A stretch of DNA of 10,372 nt from Spirogloea muscicola (Eukaryota; Streptophyta; Zygnematophyceae; Spirogloeales; Spirogloeaceae), in the NCBI GenBank assembly GCA_009602725.1, contig WELB01000006.1, positions 1,056,972 to 1,067,343 on the forward strand, read 5' to 3'. The number at the start of each line of letters is the position of its first letter. Within the stretch, counting starts at the first letter, position 1. A program made the position numbers and the translations under genes. The notes beneath the pieces are model-generated. The model saw only the letters and a list, made by a program, of their open reading frames with translations, was not told the DNA's origin and searched no databases. Positions 1-7,878 of this stretch are shown piece by piece.

Positions 1-300
1 TCCCCTCCCCCCCTCCTCCTGCAGGCCGCGCCGCCGCCTCCGCGCCAGCCTCCACCCCCTCCCTCCTCCCTCTGCTGCTCCTACTGCTGCCACTGCTGCT
101 GCTGCCGCTGCCGCTGCTGCTGCTGCTGCTGGTGCCGCTGCCAAAGCCTGTCCGACCCATTGTCTCGCCGTGGCCGGCGCCCAACTATCGGCCGCGCGGC
201 GGGCACCACCGCCTCCTGCTGCTGCTGCTCCTGCTTCTGCCGCTGCCGCCGCTGCTGCTGCTGCTGCTGTGCTGCGACCTGTCCGACGACCCACTTGCGC
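1..300. repeat. Pyrimidine-rich and CTG/CCG triplet-rich low-complexity leader
   Basis: Positions 1-74 are almost wholly C and T on the plus strand. Two clusters of CTG, CCG and TGC triplets follow, at about 72-142 and 213-271, with six uninterrupted CTG copies at 114-131. Open frames through this stretch on both strands give only runs of Cys, Leu, Ala, Gln or Ser, the signature of a repeat and not of protein. There is no ATG on the plus strand before position 382, so scanning ribosomes would reach the ATG of the next gene first. The stretch is best read as promoter plus 5' leader of the 382-1813 gene; the transcription start cannot be placed. Confidence 0.75.
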
Positions 301-381
301 GCCGCGGGTGGCGCCCACCTGTCTGTGTTGCGGCGAGCCTCCGCTTTCGCCCGCCCGCAGCTTGCGCCCGCTCCTGCCGCC

Positions 382-1813
382 ATGAACGTGCCAACGCTGG
401 AGCAGGCCAAGTCGGCGTGGGCCGCCTTCCTGCAGGCCGAGCGCGTCAAGGTGCTGGGCGACGAGCCCGCGATGGAGGCCATCGCCAAGCTGGGCAAGAA
501 GCGGTGCACGTTCAAGACCAAGAGCTTTGCGCTGGCCAGCGTCGCCGCCATCAGCGGCCTGCACGCGATCGCGCCCCAGTCCCACGGAGACGCGGACTGG
601 TTTGGCGGCCTCGTGGACCCCGCAGCCGGGGTGCTGGGCATCGGGCTGACGGACGAGGAGAGCCGGCAGTCGCTGAAGAAGTATTTGCACGAGCAGATCT
701 CCAACGTCCAGTACAAGATCCCGCTCTTCATCTTCAAGCTCATCGTGGGCGAGATCACGTTCAAGAAGCACCGGCCCAGCAAGAAGCAGCGCCTCTCCGT
801 CAACCTCAATGTGCCGCTCAGCCCCGAGCAGGCCGGGCATGCGGCCATCAACCACGCCGCTGAGGAGTTTGCCGAAGGTGCACAAGGTCTCTCAGCTGCC
901 ACTTTCTGTCTCTAGCTGGCGCTGTGGCAGCAGCGCAGACAAGGAAGCATGAGCGTGCATGTCTCGTTGCTGCTTGTGAGCTCTGCACCTACCAAAGAGA
1001 ACTCATGCCCACTCTTATGCTTTGTCGACCGCAGATAATGTGCCATTGGCCAACCGAGATCACAGCGGCGTGTGGCGTCAGCCTCAGCCTACCTCGCATG
1101 GGCAGGGCGATCCTGGTCAGTCCCTGGCCACCCACTGCCTCTACCCTGTCAGGAGCTGCTCGACCTAGAGCTCAGGCTGATGAGCTTCACGTTGATGAGG
1201 CCCCTAGCTAGGCTTCGATGCCACTGACTCTCGCTGCCGGGTTTGGCCCTTGCCAGGGTCATCAAGCATACACGCATCCGGTCAGGAGCTTGACGACGAA
1301 ATCGAGGTGGACTCGGAAGGCAGCTACGAGGACGAGAGCGTCGAGGTCCCGCAGTGCAGCTGCTGCATGGGCCTGCCTGCGCAGGGCCTCGGCTTCCGCC
1401 AGTGTGGCACCTGCGGCTGCGTGCGGCAGGCCGCCGTGGCTGTCAAGTGCCGAAGCTGTGGGCACACCATGACAAGGAGGAGCAGGGACTGGGTTCCGCC
1501 CCCTGTTGACCCCAGCGAGATATTCCCGTTGCTCGACTCAGCAACATACGTGCAACGGAAGGACCTCATCTGCCAGTCCGCGTGGAAGCTCGTGCGGCAG
1601 TCGCGTGGCAACGTGCAGTGCGCCGTCTTCATGTTGAGCAGGAGCACCGGCAAGCGGACGGGGCGCAAGAAGGAGGCTTACTTCTCCTATGGAGCTGGTT
1701 CAGCAGCCTTCCGTTTCAGCAAGAGCGAGCAGGCACGCACCATTTTTGTGTCGCTCTTCAACACTGCCGACAAGGAGGAGCCTGCTGAGACCTCCATGAA
1801 GCTGGCTGCATGA
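382..1813 (+). CDS. Unrecognised protein with acidic stretch and three CxxC knuckles (two exons)
   Basis: I do not recognise this protein and assign no function. The model is join(382..877, 1257..1813), 350 residues. The ATG at 382 has a good context (gccgcc before it) and is the first ATG of the window. The intron 878-1256 is phase 1 (GAAG|GTGCAC, then CCAG|GG) and joins two frames that are both protein-like. A second donor at 887 has the same phase and would add three residues. Residues 1-165 hold a basic, Lys-rich N-terminal part and a hydrophobic stretch around 132-142 (IPLFIFKLIVG). Residues 176-195 are strongly acidic (Asp, Glu, Ser). A cysteine-rich segment follows with CxxC pairs at C199/C202, C215/C218 and C230/C233, plus C201, C220 and H235, which looks like a zinc ribbon or knuckle. 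The rest, to residue 350, is basic and mixed, with no membrane helix. A zinc-binding nucleic-acid or protein-interaction role is possible but is inference only. Existence of the gene is fairly secure; exact exon borders are less so. Confidence 0.72.
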
Positions 1814-2762
1814 GAGCCCTCCAATGACTGTGCGCTTGGCCGCCGCACAAATCTTTGCCATAGCATGGGTTGGCTACAACTTCCAGTTCCACCCTCGCAC
1901 ACGTGCTTTGTGTCGTCGTACTTTCCTGACGAAGATGCCAGTAGGACTCACATGGATCACCCTCAAAGATTCATGTATGGTGAAGCACAGGTTGTCACTT
2001 CCCTCCTAGTGTCAGGAGCATCAGGACACGGTGACAAAGTAGCTCCGAGGCTTCAAACAAGCAGGGGCCAGTGACTACAGCAGATTGCATGCTGCGTGCA
2101 TCGATCTGCAGCCTCACTTTGACATTGATCCGCTGTCACACTTTTACGGCTCGTGGATAGCCTCCTATGTTTCAGATTTTGATTGTGGGCAGATATATTG
2201 GCGAGTTGGGGCGACCATGCACTGGAGGTGGTCAGCCACAAAGACTGCCCAGCGCCCTCGGATGCCGGACAAGAATCAAAATGCCATTAGAGTCACATGG
2301 ACTTTCTGGCTTCTTGATCACGACACACCAATGGTTGGGCGAAGTAAAGCTCTGCAGTTAGTGATGCGGACTTAGTAGAGTTGCATACGAGTGGATGAGA
2401 TATGCTGTTGTGTGGACTGCTCAGCAATGAAACAAGCAGAGCTGATGCCAAGCACTCTTCCACATGAGCTCTTCCTAAAGGGGCCAGGGGCTGTTTACAA
2501 CCAGCCCAGAATAAACGGAAAAGGTCCAAAGGGCCAGGAAACCGCCAAAACCACACAGCTATGAAAGACACCACAGCGAATGAAGCTCAGTAGGCTAAGT
2601 CGGCAGCCGCGAGTCAGAGTACCTCGCAGCTGGAACAGAGGCACCCCGACGAGACGCAGCCTACCATCAAGATGTAGAAGACAGACGCTCGCAGGAGAGG
2701 GCAGTGGCTGTGAGAGGCCAGCTCTGAAGCCAGCTCCTGTTGCGGACTGACACTGGGATGGC
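1814..2762. other. Intergenic region and probable 3' UTR of the upstream gene
   Basis: No open frame here has protein-like composition or family resemblance; the frames present are short and overlap on both strands. The 3' UTR of the 382-1813 gene must lie at its start. I found no TGTAA, the common green-algal polyadenylation signal, in this stretch on the plus strand. One AATAAA occurs at 2510-2515, about 700 bases after the stop, which is far for a 3' end. No repeat or RNA gene was seen. Confidence 0.6.
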
Positions 2763-3109
2763 CCAATCACAGCCAGCGCCCTCTACTAGAAGAGTGCTTC
2801 TGGACCGACAACAACCAAGGCTCCCGACCGTCGCCGCCAGCCCGTTGCGCGCGACCAGCTCTCGAGGCGCGCCGGCGTGCGGCCAGCCGAGCTCGCACGG
2901 CCGCTCGGGCTGCCCCTCTCCCGCGCCGCATTGGTGATCGCTTGCGGCGCGTCGATCAGCGCAGCCACCGCCATTGCCATACCCCATGCACCGGCGCGCC
3001 GAAGCTCGCGCCAGCAGCGCGGCGCGGCCGCCGCGACGGCTCGGCTGCCGGCCGCCTTTGGTCTTGGCTCGGTGAGGCGCGCAAGGCCCTTCGAGCTCGG
3101 TGCCATTGG
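2763..3109 (+). promoter_or_regulatory. GC-rich 5' flank with CCAAT-type motifs
   Basis: This is the putative promoter and leader of the SYT5-like gene that starts at 3143. CCAAT occurs at 2763-2767, and its inverse ATTGG at 2930-2934 and 3105-3109. From about 2820 the sequence is very rich in G and C, unlike the stretch before it. No TATA box was seen. CCAAT pentamers are common by chance, so a regulatory role is only a suggestion. Confidence 0.25.
2986..3075 (+). promoter_or_regulatory. Possible upstream ORF in the leader of the SYT5-like gene
   Basis: An ATG at 2986 opens a frame of 29 codons that closes at TGA 3073-3075, 67 bases before the main ATG at 3143 and in another frame. If the transcript starts upstream of 2986, this small ORF would be met first and could lower or condition translation. 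The transcription start is unknown, and the peptide is rich in Arg and Ala as expected of any GC-rich frame, so it may have no role. Confidence 0.25.
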
Positions 3110-3142
3110 TGGGGACGGGAGGTCCTCGCCGGGCCGGCAGCC

Positions 3143-6100
3143 ATGGGCGTCGTGTCCAGCATCGCCTTCGGCTTCCTCGCCGGCTTCTGCTCCGTCGCCG
3201 CGCTCCGCGTCGTGCAGCGCCGGCGGTCGCGCGAGCGCCGCCAGAAGGTCAGCGAGCTCGCGTAGCGCAGGCAAAGCCAGCTCTTGGCAGCCGCTGTGGC
3301 TCCTCACGCCTGCGCCGGAGGCGCTGAGGAGCCCCCGCATGGCGCCCTCGGGGCGCAGCGCAGGCGGCGGACCTGGCGGCGCTGGGGCGCGCCACGCCGG
3401 AGGACCTGCGCAAGCTCTTCCCCGAGGGCCTCTTCCCGTCCTGGGTCTCCTTCCCCGAGTACGAGCACGTACGGACGCTGGCTGCTCGAGCCACAGGCCC
3501 TCTCTCATCAAAGCTATATGTAACTGTGGAGTAAATTGAATTTGTCATCTCACTGCTTACATTGCTGTTTTGGGATTTTCATTGCTTAAATGCGCTCCCT
3601 CCTTGCGCCCGTCTGCAAGACTTCGTATAGCTGCTGCACAGCCACGTAAACCAGCTCTGGGGTTCGCAGCTCGGATTCATGAAGCCATGGCTGGCCTGCT
3701 CCTGGCAGGTCCATTGGCTCAACACAGAGCTGCGGGAGTTGTGGCCGTACCTTAACAAGGTGAGATCGACGGCAAGGCCCTCGCTAGCTCGGGAGCAGGA
3801 CCTGTGAGGTTCTTCGGACAGTGTCGTCCTCCTCAATGTTCCCAATCACCTGCAGTTCTTGACCCTTTGTTGTGCAGTGCTACTGCACATGTAGGCCTTT
3901 TAAGCAGCTTCTTACCTCAATGAAAAAAATCAGCTCTTTCTGCTACATGACAATGAATAAAATCAGCTCTTTTTGCTACATGACAGGCAATCTCAGCAGT
4001 CATTCGTGCATCCGTTGAGCCGGTGCTGGAGCACTACAGGCCGCCTGTCTTTGCCTCCCTGAAGTTCCAGAAGCTCACCTTAGGGACTGTCGCACCCTTT
4101 GTCGGAGGTAGGACTTACTATCTTCGGAGAGCCAATGCAGGAGCGGTTGCTGGGGAGCGCCCTGTACTTGTCTCGTCTGGCATTGCACACGACAATGTTA
4201 AGTGGTAGCATGGAGCATAGAGGATTAGCTGCCAGTACAAACTGCAGTGGCTGACTTGACTGGCTCCATTGTGCAGGCGTAAAGATGCTGCCATGCGGTG
4301 ATGACGAGGTCGTGATGCAGATCCCGTTCAAGTGGATTGGCAACCCTTCATGCATCCTTGCTGTGCAGACGATCGTGGGTGTTTCTCTTCCTGTTCAGGT
4401 AGCACCTGACCTTTGGCCATCCATAGCTCAGTCGGAGGCTATTGACAATGTTGCATTTCTCCAGTTGTAAAAAAATCTCAGGGTTGAGGTATTTCACTTC
4501 AGTGCTACACATTGCTACTTGTTAGCAGGTCCTGAGTGACTTGACTACCTGTCCGAGCACACCGTGTTGAAACAAGCGGCTCGGAGGAGACAGCTAGCTG
4601 CTTTAGCTTGCAGAAGGCTGCATGTGCAGGTAAAGGACGTAGCTTTTCATGGTGTGTTCAGGATTGCCCTCAAGCCGCTCATGCCGCAGCTCCCCTGCTT
4701 CGGAGCCATGGTGCTGTCCCTGCACGACAAAGTGAGTGTACATCTAGAGCAACACTCACTGTATTACAAAGTATCTGCGCATTGTCCCTGCGAAAAAAGC
4801 TCAAACTTGGAACTGCATGCACTTGCTAGTGAAGTTGAAAGTGCAAACTGCCAACTTGATGGGCTATGGGCTTCTTGAGGTGCCATTCAAGTCTGACGCC
4901 TTTGTGAGTGGATCTCAGCCAAGTCTGGACTTCACCTTGAAGGTCGTCGGCGGCGATATTAAGGCCCTTCCTGGCATCTCAAGCACCATAGATGTGAGCT
5001 TTGACGCTCGCCACAGCCCAACTGACTTACTTTGCTTCTGCAGACAAAGCAAGTGGTATCGTCCCACTTAGCTTGCATGGGCACTTCATGGCATCTTCTA
5101 GGGTTGCAAGGGCTGTGAGTCAGACTCTCATGTCATGATTTGTGGCAAGAGTGAACCACCTATTTGCCATCTCTTGACAGCACATAGCCAGAGGGGTAGT
5201 ACAGTAAGCTAGATACACATTGTCTGTCATCTTATTGGACTCCAATTCCAAATCTTGTCTTGCAGGGCCTCATTCGAACAGCTGTTACCGACTCCCTCCT
5301 CTACCCTGCACGTATCGTTATCCCACTCATTCCTGGAGACTACAAGTAAGCCTGCTGGTGCATGCCATGCCACTCAACAGGCGAAATAAGGCCATGTACA
5401 TCACAAATCATACTTATCATCTGCTCTCTCACGGGCTCGTGTGACGTCATTCGTTCAGGGACTTGGAACTGCGGGCAGTCGGACAGCTTGAGGTGAAGAT
5501 TGTTGCAGCCAAGAGTCTGCTCAACAAGGATCTTATTGGCAAATCTGATCCGTTTGTTATACTCTATGTCCGGCCCATTCCAAGCCGCATGTGCCGAACA
5601 TCCGTGCAGGTGGGGTGTCATCCAGGGTTCCAGCTCAGTCTTTGTGTCCTTGGACCAATATTGAGTAGCCTCAAATTGCAATGTTCTTGTTTGAGGTGCG
5701 AGCATGTGAATAGTCCTCTGAATATTAGACTGCAAGTGCTGGCGACGTCCAAGAGCGCCAGAAGTGCAGGACAGGCCTACAATAATCTGCAAGGAAAGCT
5801 TACAAGAATAACTTTTATATGTATGGCTGCAATGTCATACTCAAGCCATTGAAGGGATAAAAGTCAAGTGCGACAGGCGTGACAAATCTGACATACTTGA
5901 AGGTGTGGACATGCAGAAGAACAACCTGAATCCGATCTGGAATGAGAGCTTCTCACTTGTGGTGGAGGACAAGTCCGCCCAGAACCTGGTGATAACAGTC
6001 ATGGACGATGATGGAGTTGGCCAATCGGAGTTCCTCGGGATGGCACGGCTGGCCTTGGATGACTTGCAACCCTGTGCTCCAGTGGATACGTGGCTGCCAC

Positions 6101-7008
6101 TGCACAAGGACTCACCTCCGTCTGGGTCCGATGATGAGGAGCGTGGTTCCATTCACATTGAGATCTTGTACAGGACGCTTGACGAGGATGGCCGGCCAGT
6201 TGGGTCTGTGCCAGGGGCCCCGCCCTCCTCGGCGGGTACCGTGCTGGAGCGGGAGATGGGCATTGCAAGAAGGCCCACAGTCTCGCAGGAGATACCCTAC
6301 TTGAGGGGTGTCCTGGTTGTGACGGTCATCCGCGGCGAAGAATTAGTCGTGCGGGACCTGAATGGCACCTCGGACCCTTTTGTGCAACTGCAAATGAAGA
6401 ACGGGGGCCCCAAGAAGAAAACCAAGGTTGCCTGCCTAGGCTCTACCTACGCTTGCACCTTACTGTGGTTGGGAAGGCCGCCTCAGTAGCAACTGAACAC
6501 CAACTCGACCTCCTTCTGCAGATGGTGCCAAAGACCTTGAACCCCGAATGGAATCAGACCATCGAGTTCCTCGTGGAGGATGCCACACATGACATGCTGG
6601 TGGCCGAGGTCTGGGACCATGACATATTTTTCAAGGTACAAGGAAGTCTGCAGTTCCGGCTTCTACACTTTTGTTCATTGCTGTTTCTAAGTGCATGCAT
6701 CACTGATATTTCATATCTGGTCTCGGGAAGGTCCACTTGCTCGCTAATCACAGTATCACGCTTGCAGCTGTGCAGGCTTTTGGCAGCTTTTGCACGGTCA
6801 AACTAGTGATGAAGGCATATACTGCAATCTGTTGCGCTTCCACTTGAGACATGGCCACGTGCTCGTTCTTGTGCAGGACTTCATGGGAAGAGCGGTTTTC
6901 ACGCTCACGAAGCTGCTGCAGGTGGGGGAGTACGAGGAGACGTTCACTCTCACAGATGTTCCATGTGGCAGGCTCATCCTACGGCTGAGGTGGAAGCCCT
7001 TGCAGTGA
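3143..7008 (+). CDS. SYT5/NTMC2T2-like membrane tether: anchor, SMP, C2A, C2B (12 exons)
   Basis: Model: join(3143..3247, 3364..3468, 3709..3759, 3987..4107, 4277..4398, 4630..4731, 4919..4993, 5266..5345, 5459..5609, 5917..6426, 6522..6635, 6877..7008), 555 residues, all introns GT-AG, every junction in frame. ATG 3143 is the first in-frame ATG, with G at -3 and +4. Residues 5-24 form a hydrophobic N-terminal anchor followed by Arg-rich residues. The SMP lipid-transfer domain spans about 70-250 (motifs WLNTELRELWPYL, SLKFQKLTLGTVAP, PCFGAM, DFTLKVVGG). C2A (about 263-395) has Ca2+-loop Asp278, Asp284, Asp334 and Asp336. C2B (about 435-550) has Asp451, Asp457, Asp506, Asp508 and Asp513. The plant family sits in the ER, binds the plasma membrane through its C2 domains and carries lipids at contact sites; the SMP-C2-C2 order, the GKSDPF loop and the C2B WDHD loop point to the SYT5 type. 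The intron 10 donor (AAG|GTTGCC) is weak; retaining that intron would end the protein inside C2B. No RNA evidence was available for the exon borders. Confidence 0.93.
3921..3986 (+). repeat. 33-base tandem duplication ending in a 3' splice site
   Basis: Bases 3921-3953 and 3954-3986 are two adjacent copies of one 33-base unit, identical at 30 of 33 positions; the differences are at unit positions 5 (a/t), 20 (c/t) and 33 (a/g). The second copy ends in ACAG at 3986, the acceptor of intron 3 of the SYT5-like gene. The first copy ends in ACAA, so it lacks the AG at the matching place. Each copy carries its own pyrimidine stretch (gctcttt). Confidence 0.9.
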
Positions 7009-7055
7009 GATGGCCACAACGGGCCATGGCCGGCAGGCCATCGTTGTGTGCCATC
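7009..7055 (+). repeat. Hairpin-forming inverted repeat directly after the SYT5-like stop codon
   Basis: The stop codon ends at 7008 and the inverted repeat starts with the next base. Pairing segments are GATGGC (7009-7014) with GCCATC (7050-7055), CACAACG (7015-7021) with CGTTGTG (7042-7048), and ATGGCC (7026-7031) with GGCCAT (7036-7041) around a GGCA loop. That is 19 base pairs with a four-base bulge on the left (7022-7025) and a one-base bulge on the right (7049). In RNA this would fold at the beginning of the 3' UTR. It could affect termination, stability or protein binding, or be the remnant of a small inverted-repeat element; no role is shown. Confidence 0.75.
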
Positions 7056-7878
7056 CCCTGCTCTGCCTTAGTCATTTGACCTCAGCATTTCCTTGCTACG
7101 AGCTAGCACGCGCTTAGACCTAGAACCAGTGTAGTTCTGAGGAGGCATTTTTGCCTCGCATCACTTATTTGTAGGCTAATTTGCCATTGATATGCTCAGC
7201 AGGCACGATTTATCTTACATCATACCTGTGTGACTGGCTAGTCTCACACTTCACACCTGTAGAGGTGTCCATTGGGCTTGGCTCCCCCTAGCTGAATGAC
7301 ATTCATTGTGTTGCACGACCTGGTGTGCTCAAGTGCTCACCCTCTCTTTCTCAGTGCTGCACCAGCTGACCATCTCGTACTACAGATTACATGTACGTGA
7401 GCAACGAAGCAGCAGCACTGATGTGGACTTGGCGTCAGATTGAGCACTCGTAAGGAAAAGGTATGACGGACCTCGACCAGGTCAGTTGTCAATGTTGTTG
7501 TCAAAGCAAGACCAATGTACAGACGCTCTACCTCGTCAGCAAGAGGAGATCGCATCAGATTGGAATCTCACATCAAGGATTTAGGATGACCTTCAGAATG
7601 TCCTAGCTAAGACTCTTTATGACAAAGCAATATTGCAGCAGGACCCGATAGGCCTGCCACAGCTGCAAAATATAAAGGGCAAAGGCGGATTACGGCAAGC
7701 TGAGACGACCCAGGAAGAAGGCAACTAACAAGTAGTGGGCGGTAATGGAGCTCAATCCCTGGCTGGCTCAAAGGCAGCGCTACCAGGCTGCTGCCGCCAG
7801 CAGCATGACCATCCGTGTGGACGACCACAGCACAGCTGACCCCACAGTCTCACACACCCATGGCCGGCTGAATACCAA
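7056..7878. other. Shared 3' flank between two convergent genes
   Basis: This stretch lies between the stop of the plus-strand tether gene and the stop of the minus-strand tether gene and must hold both 3' UTRs. No open frame in it has protein-like composition. I found no plus-strand TGTAA. On the minus strand TGTAA occurs at 7387-7391 and 7215-7219. A seven-base inverted repeat, TTGCAGC at 7633-7639 and GCTGCAA at 7662-7668, is the only other structure noted and is weak. Overlap of the two transcripts here is possible. Confidence 0.6.
7387..7391 (-). terminator. Possible TGTAA polyadenylation signal of the SYT7-like gene
   Basis: TGTAA on the minus strand lies about 490 bases downstream of the stop at 7879. 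TGTAA is the usual poly(A) signal of chlorophyte green algae. Five bases occur often by chance, so this is a candidate only; a second copy at 7215-7219 lies further on. Confidence 0.25.

Noticed and set aside
160-381. N-terminal extension of the first gene from a non-ATG codon
   Set aside because: The added residues are low-complexity Cys and Arg runs from triplet repeats, and there is no ATG; ATG 382 has a good context.
81-902. Long minus-strand open frame with polyglutamine
   Set aside because: Its Gln runs come from the CTG repeat read backwards, and the rest is the antisense of exon 1 of the 382-1813 gene.
2085-2375. Possible small gene between the first two genes
   Set aside because: Overlapping short frames on both strands, no start context and no recognisable motif; it looks like 3' UTR or intergenic sequence.
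3071-3140. Leader intron of the SYT5-like gene (GTGAGG to GGCAG)
   Set aside because: The border bases fit but nothing else supports it; without RNA data it cannot be told from chance.
2786-3511. 241-residue minus-strand open frame
   Set aside because: It is Arg/Ala/Pro-rich, typical of a shadow frame in GC-rich DNA, and overlaps the leader and first exons of the SYT5-like gene.
3954-3964. AATAAA-like polyadenylation signal
   Set aside because: It lies inside intron 3 within the 33-base duplication, and green algae mostly use TGTAA.
7633-7668. Seven-base inverted repeat as a terminator
   Set aside because: Short arms with a long loop; such pairs arise by chance, and eukaryotic 3' ends do not rely on them.
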